Origin: Enterobacteriaceae bacterium UBA3516
GTDB lineage: Bacteria; Pseudomonadota; Gammaproteobacteria; Enterobacterales; Enterobacteriaceae
Direction: 5' to 3'
DNA length: 7,209 nt
Assembly: GCA_002377245.1 (NCBI GenBank)
Contig: DFPL01000015.1
Coordinates: 1-7,209, forward strand
Both the position numbers and the translations under genes were made by a program. The notes under the pieces were generated by a model. The model saw only the letters and a program-made list of their open reading frames with translations, was not told the DNA's origin and made no database searches. Below are positions 1 to 6,008 of the stretch, piece by piece; the first letter of the stretch is position 1; each line of letters begins with the position of its first letter.

Positions 1-458
1 CCCCCATTGTGTTTCACCCGAGCCAGGGCTGGTTTCTACTGACGGCGTTTGTCCAATCCATCTCGTTTTGCTACACCAGTCGCGTGGCGCGCGAGGTGCC
101 GCTCATTCCACTCACCACCGTGCAACTGGCGGTGACAGGGGCGGTGGGGGTGCTCTTCTCGCTGCTGTTCGAACACTGGACCCAACCGTTTACCGCCTCG
201 ACTGCGATGTGGCTGGTCGCCAGTATTTTCATCGCCACCAGCCTGCGTTTTGGCCTGCAAATTCAGGGGCAAAAGTATGCCGCCGTCGCCAGCGCGGCAT
301 TAATTATGGTACTGGAGCCGCTGCTCACCGTGATTGCTGCCTCCCTCTGGTACAGCGAACGCCTGCCGCTGCAAAAAATCCTCGGCGGTGTACTGATTCT
401 GCTGGCCCAACTGTGGTTCCGCTGGCGACTGGTGGCGAAACTGCCCTCAAAGGTCTGA
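1..458 (+). CDS. EamA/DMT-family membrane transporter, C-terminal part (5' end outside window)
   Basis: This is the 3' end of a drug/metabolite-transporter superfamily gene. The frame is already open at position 3 (Pro-Ile-Val before the first GTG at 9), so the GTG is an internal valine and the true start lies to the left. Counting from position 9, the 149 residues hold about five hydrophobic segments (near 7-22, 36-54, 66-85, 90-114 and 122-136), which matches the second of the two five-helix EamA repeats. The pattern near 96-133 (ALIMVLEPLLTVIAASLWYSE, then GGVLILLAQ, with E103-P104 and E117) is typical of the end of EamA proteins. These inner-membrane carriers export or import small metabolites; the substrate cannot be told from sequence. 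The gene ends 6 bases from the convergent MFS gene, and I see no separate terminator between them. Confidence 0.85.
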   Translation, partial: PIVFHPSQGWFLLTAFVQSISFCYTSRVAREVPLIPLTTVQLAVTGAVGVLFSLLFEHWTQPFTASTAMWLVASIFIATSLRFGLQIQGQKYAAVASAALIMVLEPLLTVIAASLWYSERLPLQKILGGVLILLAQLWFRWRLVAKLPSKV

Positions 459-464
459 CGCCGT

Positions 465-1886
465 TCAGTTCGCCGGGCAGCGGGGAGCCAGTTGCTGTCG
501 TGCGCCAATGGCCGCGACGGCCAGCAGGAGCATCATCACGGCTTCGGCAATCAGCATACCGGCCAGCGCCTCACTGTAATTTCCCTGCGTGCGGTTAAGT
601 ACGTGCATAAACAGTCCGCCTAACAGCGCCGGGCCCAGTCCCAGCGTTGCCTGTTGCAGGGTGCTCAGAATGGCACTGCCCGCCCCGGCGTCACCGGTGG
701 TGATATCACGCATCCCGATGCGATAAAAACTGTTCACGATCAGCGCCTGACCGTAGCCGATAAGCGCAGTCGACGGGGCAAGATTCAGCGCACTCAGTTT
801 TCCATGGGTGAGCCAGAGGGTGGCGAGTAACGCCATCAATCCGCTCATTTGAATGGCAATACCGCTCAGCAGAATAGAACGCATGCTGTGGCGGGCGATC
901 AGTTTTGGCGCATACCAGGCGGAGGCGAAATAGGTCACGCCGAGCACCACAAAGCTGTTGCCGGACTGCCAGGGCGCCATGCCCATGCCCGCCTGTAACG
1001 TTAAGGCCATGCAGAACATAAAACCGGACCAGACCGTAAAGAACAGCAGGGCAATCAGCATGCCAAAGCGAATGCTATGCAGCTTCAGCAGGCGCGGTGG
1101 CATCAGCGGGTGCAGACCGCGTTTCTCCTGACGTAATGCCCCGGCGCGCATCCAGAGTCCGAGCGGAATAATCGCCAGCAGCGCCGCCTGGCTCTGCCAC
1201 GGCCAGTGCATTTCCGGCCCCAGAGCGAGCGGAAATAACAGGCAGCATAACATCAGCGCCAGCGTAAACGTGCCCTGCCAGTCAATGCGGGTGCGGGTGT
1301 CACTGCGGGTTTCAGGTACGTAGCGCGGGCTTAATGCCAGCACCAGCAGGCTAATCGGCACGTTAATGAAGAAGGCGTTGCGCCAGCCGAGTCCGGCAAT
1401 ATCGGCTGAGACCAGCCAGCCGCCGCCCATCTGGCCGATAATAAAGGCCACGCCGCCGATGCCGCCGTAAAGGCTGATGGCGCGGGCATGGTCCGGGCCT
1501 TTTAAGGTCACATGCAAGGTGGCGAGAATCTGCGGCATGATCAGCGCAGCACTCATGCCCTGCAACGTGCGGGCAATCAGCAGGGCGGAGATAGAGTTAG
1601 CCAGCCCGCAAAGCAGTGACGCCAGACCAAACAGCGCCACTCCCCACATAAAGAGTTTACGACGACCAAAGTTATCCCCCAGCTTGCTGCCCATCGCGAG
1701 GCAGACGGCAAAGGCCACGCCGTAAAGCGCAACAATCAGCGCCAGTTGCGTTGTGGAGGTATGCAACGACAGGGTGATGGAGTCGAGGGCGACGTTGGTG
1801 ATTGAGGTGTCAATCAGCGGCAACATCTGGCCGGTCAGCAGCAGTATCAGGGCCGCACGACCGGATGAAACAGCAGACGTATTCAT
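465..1886 (-). CDS. MFS multidrug efflux transporter, DHA2 (EmrB/QacA-like) family
   Basis: The 473-residue protein is an inner-membrane, proton-driven exporter of the major facilitator superfamily. Family marks seen in order are a TM1 signature (LIDTSITNVAL, 24-34), motif A in the 2-3 loop (GSKLGDNFGRRK, 66-77), motif B (RTLQG, 106-110), a glycine-rich motif-C-like stretch (GQMGGGWL, 151-158) and WRNAFFINVPI (168-178), which is typical of DHA2 proteins. Roughly 12 to 14 hydrophobic segments continue to about residue 461, and the length is normal for the family. The ATG start is supported by GGAG six bases upstream (GGAGTAACCATG on the minus strand). The gene is divergent from an XRE-family regulator, which suggests local control through the shared 107-base region. 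The substrates are unknown; exporters of this family carry drugs, dyes or cell metabolites. Assignment to the family is firm, while the efflux role is inferred. Confidence 0.92.
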   Translation of the reverse strand: MNTSAVSSGRAALILLLTGQMLPLIDTSITNVALDSITLSLHTSTTQLALIVALYGVAFAVCLAMGSKLGDNFGRRKLFMWGVALFGLASLLCGLANSISALLIARTLQGMSAALIMPQILATLHVTLKGPDHARAISLYGGIGGVAFIIGQMGGGWLVSADIAGLGWRNAFFINVPISLLVLALSPRYVPETRSDTRTRIDWQGTFTLALMLCCLLFPLALGPEMHWPWQSQAALLAIIPLGLWMRAGALRQEKRGLHPLMPPRLLKLHSIRFGMLIALLFFTVWSGFMFCMALTLQAGMGMAPWQSGNSFVVLGVTYFASAWYAPKLIARHSMRSILLSGIAIQMSGLMALLATLWLTHGKLSALNLAPSTALIGYGQALIVNSFYRIGMRDITTGDAGAGSAILSTLQQATLGLGPALLGGLFMHVLNRTQGNYSEALAGMLIAEAVMMLLLAVAAIGARQQLAPRCPAN

Positions 1887-1942
1887 GGTTACTCCATTGC
1901 GTCATTCATCAGATGGACGTAGCATCGCTGATATGAAAAACG

Positions 1943-1974
1943 GGTACCAGTTCTTGCTTATACTGGTACTGGCA
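1943..1974. promoter_or_regulatory. Candidate operator with overlapping divergent -10 boxes, MFS/XRE regulator intergenic region
   Basis: The sequence shows a perfect 8-bp inverted repeat, GTACCAGT (1944-1951) and ACTGGTAC (1962-1969), separated by 10 bases so that the centres are 18 bp apart. A further ACTGGCA (1968-1974) repeats the right half-site ACTGGTA (1962-1968) six bases on. The spacer contains CTTATACT. On the plus strand TATACT (1959-1964) is a good -10 for the regulator gene, and on the minus strand TATAAG (1957-1962) is a good -10 for the MFS gene. Neither has a convincing -35, as is common for activator-dependent or weak promoters. A protein bound here would cover both promoters. 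That the divergent XRE regulator binds it is inferred from position. Confidence 0.5.
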
Positions 1975-1993
1975 CTACCCTGCTGGAGGTGGT

Positions 1994-2866
1994 ATGTCGG
2001 TGATGTCAGAGCGCGATCCTGTATTGAACATTCAGGATGAGAAACGCAAACAACTGGGCGCATTTTTACGCTCACGCCGGGAAAGTCTGGATCCTCAACG
2101 TCTCGGGCTACCGCGCAGTGGGCGGCGACGCACGCCGGGCCTGCGTCGGGAAGAAGTGGCGTTGCTCGCCGATGTGGGGGTAACCTGGTACACCTGGCTC
2201 GAGCAGGGCAGGGAGGTAAACCCCTCTGCGAGCGTGATGCAGGCGATAGCCCGTGCCCTCGAGTGTTCACCAACCGAAACCCGCCACCTGTTTTTACTCG
2301 CCGGATTAACCCCCGCAGAACCTCTGCTGGTGCCGCAGTGCGAAGGTATCAGCCCCGGTACGCGCAAAATGCTCGACAGCCTGCTGCCACAACCGGCCAG
2401 TATTCAGAAGTCGAACTTTGATATTATCGCCTGGAACGAAGCATTTTCCCGGATGATGGGCGTGGATTTCGCTGCGATGCCGGAAGATGAACGCAACTGT
2501 ATTTATCTCTATCTGACTAACCCGACCTGGCGCAGCCGCATTGGTCGCCGCGAGTCCGTTCTGCCAACCTTTGTCGCCTATTTCCGTGCGGCGATGGCAG
2601 AGCATCGGGGCGACCCACAATGGGAAGCCAAACTGGCGCGCTTTTGTGCGGCCTCTGAGGAATTCGCCTCGCTCTGGCATAAAAGGTACGACGTGCGCGG
2701 GGTGGAAAATCAGGTGAAAACCTTTACTCACCCGGAGCTGGGTGAGTTTTCATTGCAGCAAATGTACTGGTATTCCGCACCGCGTAACGGCTCGCGACTG
2801 CTGGTCTATTTACCGATAGATGAGCAGGGCGAGCGCGCGTTAGCCTGGTTCGCAGAACCTAAATAA
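1994..2866 (+). CDS. XRE-family transcriptional regulator with MmyB-like ligand-binding domain
   Basis: The 290-residue protein is a cytoplasmic DNA-binding regulator. The N-terminal helix-turn-helix region lies near residues 20-95 and contains the subfamily signature: LGAFLRSRRE at 21-30, RRRTPGLRREEVALLADVG at 44-62, and TWLEQGRE with PSASVMQAIARAL following. The C-terminal half (about 115-285) matches the MmyB-type, PAS-like ligand-binding domain, with AWNEAF (146-151), YLTNP (173-177) and LWHKRYDVRG (227-236). Some members of this domain family bind fatty acids. The ligand here is unknown. GGAGG at 1985-1989 lies 4 bases before the ATG at 1994; a second ATG at 2003 would give a slightly long spacing. 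The gene is divergent from the MFS exporter, which it probably controls along with itself. Its stop codon overlaps the end of the convergent phzF-like gene by 8 bases. Confidence 0.9.
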   Translation: MSVMSERDPVLNIQDEKRKQLGAFLRSRRESLDPQRLGLPRSGRRRTPGLRREEVALLADVGVTWYTWLEQGREVNPSASVMQAIARALECSPTETRHLFLLAGLTPAEPLLVPQCEGISPGTRKMLDSLLPQPASIQKSNFDIIAWNEAFSRMMGVDFAAMPEDERNCIYLYLTNPTWRSRIGRRESVLPTFVAYFRAAMAEHRGDPQWEAKLARFCAASEEFASLWHKRYDVRGVENQVKTFTHPELGEFSLQQMYWYSAPRNGSRLLVYLPIDEQGERALAWFAEPK

Positions 2867-3656
2867 ACAGTGTGCCGGCAAGCACCGTATGGGATTTGCC
2901 GGACAGCAGCACCCGGCCTGAGTCGGTGAGCGCAATGTGCAATTCGCCGCCCCGCCCGGAAGCCTGCCAGGCCCGCAGTGAACGTTTACCCAGACGTTCG
3001 GACCAGTAGGCGGCGAGGGCGCAGTGGGCCGAGCCGGTGACCGGATCTTCGTTCACTCCCACCCAGGGGGCAAAATAGCGGGAGACAAAATCCCAGTCTC
3101 CGTGACCTGGCGCGGTCACCGCCACACCCCGCCCCGGCAGCGCCGCCAGCGTCTGGAAATCCGGTTTAAGACGGTCAATGCGCTGTGCATCTTCAACAAC
3201 CAGCATCGCTTTAGCCCCGAATTTACCGCAGGCCACAATCTCACGCTCGTGCAAACCCAGCGCTGCCAGAATGCGTGCATCCGTAACCTGGCGCATGTCG
3301 GGTTGCGCCAGCGGAAAATCAAGCTCAATGGATTCTTCGCGCGCAGTGGCAGTGAGTGGGCCAGAGAGCGTGGTAAATTCGATGCTTTCTCCCACCTTTA
3401 GTTGACCCGTCTGGCGCAAAATATGGGCGGTGGCGAGGGTGGCATGGCCGCAAAGGTCAACTTCAGCAAGAGGGGTAAACCAGCGTAACTGCCGGTTGTT
3501 GAGGGTCAAAAAAGCGGTTTCCGACACCGCCATCTCAGCGGCAATCTGCTGCATTGTGCTGGCAGCCAGAGCGTCGGGGGTGATACATACTGCGGCCGGG
3601 TTACCGGAAAAAGGCCCCTTACTAAAGGCATCAACTTGATAAATCGCCAGTTCCAC
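2859..3656 (-). CDS. PhzF-family isomerase/epimerase-like protein
   Basis: The 265-residue protein belongs to the PhzF family, related to diaminopimelate epimerase and to E. coli YddE. Family marks are the N-terminal YQVDAF..GPFSGNPAAV (6-23), the catalytic glutamate in SETAF (E46), the DLCGHAT motif (67-73) and the C-terminal NEDPVTGSAH loop (202-211). PhzF in phenazine producers isomerises a dihydro-hydroxyanthranilate. No phenazine genes are present here, so the substrate is unknown and only a cofactor-free isomerase fold can be claimed. The length is slightly short of YddE (about 297) but both halves are present. The start is GTG at 3656, because no in-frame ATG lies upstream and AGGAG sits 8 bases before it. 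An ATG at 3658-3660 is out of frame. The gene lies 73 bases downstream of the yjbR-like gene on the same strand and ends overlapping the XRE regulator. Confidence 0.9.
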   Translation of the reverse strand: MELAIYQVDAFSKGPFSGNPAAVCITPDALAASTMQQIAAEMAVSETAFLTLNNRQLRWFTPLAEVDLCGHATLATAHILRQTGQLKVGESIEFTTLSGPLTATAREESIELDFPLAQPDMRQVTDARILAALGLHEREIVACGKFGAKAMLVVEDAQRIDRLKPDFQTLAALPGRGVAVTAPGHGDWDFVSRYFAPWVGVNEDPVTGSAHCALAAYWSERLGKRSLRAWQASGRGGELHIALTDSGRVLLSGKSHTVLAGTLFI

Positions 3657-3664
3657 GCATGTTA

Positions 3665-3720
3665 CTCCTGTCAGTCATCGAACCGCTACGGTAACGCGTT
3701 TTGACGGTGGCGAACAGGAG
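3665..3720 (-). promoter_or_regulatory. Inverted repeat able to pair with the phzF ribosome binding site
   Basis: On the minus strand the ribosome binding segment ACAGGAG (complement of 3665-3671) has a perfect 7-base partner, CTCCTGT (complement of 3714-3720), 42 bases upstream in the yjbR-phzF gap. In the mRNA these could pair and hide the Shine-Dalgarno sequence. The loop contains a small ACCG-TAG-CGGT hairpin and the palindrome AACGCGTT. There is no U-run, so this is not a classic terminator. Whether the structure forms or matters is unknown. Confidence 0.3.
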
Positions 3721-3730
3721 AGCGGCGGGA

Positions 3731-4099
3731 TTAGCGTGGGCGCAGGCGCTGTTGATCCTTACGAGAAAGAGTATCGATCACCAGATTGCGCGAGTCGTTA
3801 ATCAGGTCGGTCAGCAGGGCTTCGCTGATATCGTCCCCGGCATAAACCGAGATCCAGTGCTTTTTGTTCATGTGATAACCCGGCTCAATGCTGCGGTAAA
3901 TCTGCTGATTGAGCAGCGACTTTTGTGGGTCGGATTTCAGCGTCACCATCGGTCTGCCGTGGGCGGTGCTGGTCAGCATGAATACCTTGCCGCCCACTTT
4001 GAAGACGTCATGTTCCGGGCCAAACGGCCAGCAGTGGTCGGTAAAAGGCAACTCGAGCGCAATGCGGTGGGCAAGGCCCTGCAGGGTTTTACTGTCCAC
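3731..4099 (-). CDS. MmcQ/YjbR-family protein
   Basis: The 122-residue protein matches the MmcQ/YjbR family (E. coli YjbR is about 118 residues), small single-domain proteins with a CyaY-like fold that are annotated as DNA-binding although a clear role is lacking. Visible marks are the early P-F..D..WPFGPEHDVFKVGGKVFML stretch (18-42), PMVTLKSDP (50-58) and the hallmark GYHMNKKHWISVY (74-86). The start is GTG at 4099; the only upstream in-frame codons before a stop are non-start codons, and GAGGA lies about 5 bases before the GTG. The gene overlaps the end of ramR by 11 bases, which implies cotranscription and probably translational coupling with it. The link to RamR could mean shared regulation or simple inherited order. 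Family call is firm, function is not known. Confidence 0.88.
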   Translation of the reverse strand: MDSKTLQGLAHRIALELPFTDHCWPFGPEHDVFKVGGKVFMLTSTAHGRPMVTLKSDPQKSLLNQQIYRSIEPGYHMNKKHWISVYAGDDISEALLTDLINDSRNLVIDTLSRKDQQRLRPR

Positions 4100-4679
4100 G
4101 GGCTTCCTCGCAGGTCAACGCGCGCCACATCGCTTCAAAGCCTAAGCGTTTGGTCTCTTTCGCTTTGTTGGGGTCGCGACTGGCAAAGTCCATGGTGGTC
4201 TCCGCAAGCGTCAGGAAAATGGCATCGCCAAACGGCGAGTACTCTTCTGACAGAAACTCCGGGGTGATGGAGCGGTGGCAAATGTCGTGCAGCTCCGGGA
4301 ACATCTCCTGAACCTGCTGGCGCGTTTCGGGGGTGATTTTCTCACTCACCGAAATCTGACGAATGGCGTTATGCCCGGTCGGATGGCGAATCCCCCAGTC
4401 GATGTAGCTGTTCCAGATAGACTGGGTATGCACTTTGGGATCGGTCACTGAGCGGTCAAGGCCGTCGATCATGGTGCGACACAAATCGGATTTCAAATAC
4501 AGATAGAGTGCGTTGAGCAGGTCGTCTTTGGTGGCAAAGTAGCGAAACAGGGTGCCTTCAGCGACACCTGCATTACGGGCAATCACCGCCGTTGAGGCCG
4601 CAATGCCAGCTTGACCGATAGCGACGGCAGCCGCATCCAGTAATGCCTGTTTTTTGTCTTCACTCTTAGGACGAGCCAC
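4089..4679 (-). CDS. ramR: RamR, TetR-family repressor of romA-ramA
   Basis: The 196-residue protein matches remembered Salmonella RamR closely over its whole length (MARPKSEDKKQALL, then STAVIARNAGVAEGTLFRYFATKD at 29-52, the TetR helix-turn-helix). RamR is a dimeric repressor that binds the romA/ramA promoter and releases it when bile acids, dyes or drugs bind. Residues reported for the Salmonella ligand pocket occur at the same numbers here: Y59, T85, W89, Y92, S137, D152 and F155. The reading frame is intact with no premature stop, so the repressor is probably functional. The start is GTG at 4679, since an in-frame TGA sits two codons upstream; GGGAG precedes it by 6 bases. It is divergent from romA-ramA, the standard arrangement, and overlaps the yjbR-like gene downstream. 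Confidence 0.95.
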   Translation of the reverse strand: MARPKSEDKKQALLDAAAVAIGQAGIAASTAVIARNAGVAEGTLFRYFATKDDLLNALYLYLKSDLCRTMIDGLDRSVTDPKVHTQSIWNSYIDWGIRHPTGHNAIRQISVSEKITPETRQQVQEMFPELHDICHRSITPEFLSEEYSPFGDAIFLTLAETTMDFASRDPNKAKETKRLGFEAMWRALTCEEARGQ

Positions 4680-4769
4680 TTCTCACTCCCTCATCGGATT
4701 TTAAAGACCGCAATTGGAACATGCCCATCGGGGCGCTGCAACGTTCAATATCAAACTTCGAAAATCATC

Positions 4770-4797
4770 TTGACGACTTTCTATTCATTTCTATAAT
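4770..4797 (+). promoter_or_regulatory. romA-ramA promoter (sigma-70 type)
   Basis: TTGACG (4770-4775, five of six consensus bases) is followed after 16 bases by a perfect TATAAT (4792-4797). Transcription should begin near 4803-4805, giving a leader of about 70 bases before romA. The strength of these boxes fits a promoter that is held off by a repressor. The operator overlaps the last bases of the -10 and the predicted start. Confidence 0.8.
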
Positions 4798-4821
4798 GAG
4801 TGCTTACTCACTCATAATCAA
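4793..4821 (-). promoter_or_regulatory. Candidate ramR promoter overlapping the RamR operator
   Basis: On the minus strand TTGATT (complement of 4816-4821) is a fair -35, followed after 17 bases by CATTAT (complement of 4793-4798, four of six consensus bases) as a -10. The RamR-type palindrome would lie almost entirely between them, so RamR could also repress its own gene. A start here leaves a ramR leader of about 110 bases. An alternative, TTGCAG with TCCAAT 17 bases later closer to ramR, is equally imperfect. The call is tentative. Confidence 0.3.
4796..4815. promoter_or_regulatory. RamR operator (perfect inverted repeat)
   Basis: ATGAGTG (4796-4802) and CACTCAT (4809-4815) form a perfect 7-bp inverted repeat with a 6-base spacer. 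Its sequence and position match the palindrome known as the RamR binding site upstream of ramA in Salmonella and Klebsiella. It overlaps the end of the TATAAT box and the predicted transcription start, so bound RamR would block RNA polymerase. The site is undamaged; point changes or deletions here are a known route to ramA overexpression in resistant isolates. Confidence 0.85.
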
Positions 4822-4836
4822 GTCTAACACATTTTG

Positions 4837-4859
4837 GCGTTCCAACGGATGGGAACCGC
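4837..4859 (+). other. Hairpin in the romA leader just before the ribosome binding site
   Basis: GTTCC (4839-4843) pairs with GGAAC (4852-4856) around an 8-base loop, and the stem can extend by two pairs past a single bulged C at 4857 (G4837-C4859 and C4838-G4858). It ends 4 bases before the AGGAAGG ribosome binding site at 4864-4870. It lacks a U-run, so it is not a terminator. It may modulate romA translation or mark the end of a small RNA; neither is shown. Confidence 0.3.
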
Positions 4860-4874
4860 TTTCAGGAAGGGAAG

Positions 4875-5975
4875 ATGAAACGTCTTTTGCTTAGCGTGGT
4901 TCTCATTATGCTCGTTGTTTCAGCCGCCAGTTTGCCATTTGTGTTAAACGCCGGGTTCGGTCAGCCGCCTCAGGGTGAGCAGCGCACGCGTGTCGAGCAG
5001 TCGCCACACTACCGTGACGGTGAGTTTCAGAATCAGTTGCCCACGCCCAACTACACCGGGCAGAAAAATATGCTTGCGGCAATGTGGGATTTTCTCGTTA
5101 CCCGCCGTGAAAACGCGCGCCCACAGCAGCCCTTGCCGCTGGTAAACACCGATCTGGCAAGCTTACCGCTGGCACAAGATACCGTGGTGTGGCTGGGGCA
5201 CTCCTCCTGGTACATGCAACTGGCGGGCAAACGTATTCTGATTGACCCGGTATTAAGCAATTACGCGGCGCCGTTCTCCTTCCTGAACAAAGCGTTTGCC
5301 GGTGAGTATCCGTGGACGGCGCAAAGCATGCCGGAAATCGATTTGCTGGTGATCTCCCACGACCACTATGACCATCTCGATTACGCCACCATCAAAGCGC
5401 TGATGCCAAAAATCAAACATGTCATCACCCCGCTGGGCGTCGGTTCTCACCTGCGCTATTGGGGTATGAACCCGGAGATCATTCAGGAAGCGGACTGGCA
5501 GCAAAAAATCACGCTCGCAGACGGTGTTGACGTGCATGTGCTTCCGGCGCGGCACTTCTCCGGGCGCGGGCTCAAGCGCAACCAGACGCTGTGGGCCAGT
5601 TTTATGTTCGTGACCCCTGAGCGCACGCTCTATTACAGCGGCGACACCGGATACGGACCGCATTTCAAAGCGATTGGCGAGCAATTTGGCAAGGTGGATT
5701 TGGCCATTCTGGAAAACGGCCAGTACGACGAGGACTGGAAGTACATCCACATGATGCCTGAGGAGGCGGCGCTGGCAGCACAAGAGCTTCATGCTCAGGC
5801 AATTTTGCCGGGCCACGCCGGACGTTTTGTGCTGGCAAAGCACACCTGGAACGATCCTTACAAACGACTGGCGGCAGCAAGCCAGGGTAAAGGGTATCGA
5901 TTGTTGACCCCCACCCTGGGCGAGCCGGTTCTGGCGGCAGACAGCACACAAGGCTTCCGGGCCTGGTGGGAATAA
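4875..5975 (+). CDS. romA: RomA, metallo-beta-lactamase-fold protein (NAPE-PLD-like)
   Basis: The 366-residue protein is the usual partner of RamA in Enterobacter and Klebsiella. Residues 1-25 form a basic start plus hydrophobic segment (MKRLLLSVVLIMLVVSAASL), a signal peptide or membrane anchor without a lipobox cysteine. The metallo-beta-lactamase core follows, with WLGHSSW (106-112), DP (124-125), the zinc motif SHDHYDHLD (H162, D163, H164, D166, H167), H227, the bridging D257 in SGDTGYG, and H314 in LPGHAGRF. The order and spacing resemble mammalian NAPE-phospholipase D and the UlaG/RomA group more than true beta-lactamases. The real substrate is unknown. The name comes from reduced outer-membrane protein when the locus is overexpressed, an effect now largely credited to RamA. 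The start is backed by AGGAAGG four bases before the ATG. It is the first gene of the romA-ramA unit. Confidence 0.93.
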   Translation: MKRLLLSVVLIMLVVSAASLPFVLNAGFGQPPQGEQRTRVEQSPHYRDGEFQNQLPTPNYTGQKNMLAAMWDFLVTRRENARPQQPLPLVNTDLASLPLAQDTVVWLGHSSWYMQLAGKRILIDPVLSNYAAPFSFLNKAFAGEYPWTAQSMPEIDLLVISHDHYDHLDYATIKALMPKIKHVITPLGVGSHLRYWGMNPEIIQEADWQQKITLADGVDVHVLPARHFSGRGLKRNQTLWASFMFVTPERTLYYSGDTGYGPHFKAIGEQFGKVDLAILENGQYDEDWKYIHMMPEEAALAAQELHAQAILPGHAGRFVLAKHTWNDPYKRLAAASQGKGYRLLTPTLGEPVLAADSTQGFRAWWE

Positions 5976-6008
5976 CGGTTTATTTCGAAGAGCAGAGGGG
6001 AGCGTAAC

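Noticed and set aside
68..598. 176-codon plus-strand frame across the EamA and MFS gene ends
   Set aside because: It is rich in Arg, Gly and Pro, without a domain or a ribosome binding site, and overlaps two well-supported genes in other frames.
1902..2273. 123-codon minus-strand frame across the XRE/MFS intergenic region
   Set aside because: It runs antisense to the helix-turn-helix coding part and through the likely operator; no family features.
4680..4874. A marbox (MarA/SoxS/RamA binding site) upstream of romA
   Set aside because: RYYAAAY-like pieces occur (ATCAAAC at 4750-4756, and GCCAAAA on the minus strand near 4832-4838), but none has the GCAC half at the right distance. A degenerate site cannot be excluded without a weight-matrix scan.
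5900..6008. Internal promoter for ramA alone within the end of romA
   Set aside because: A second ramA promoter is reported in Klebsiella, but here TTGACC (5904-5909) has no -10 at the right distance, and the AT-rich stretch at 5979-5985 has no -35.
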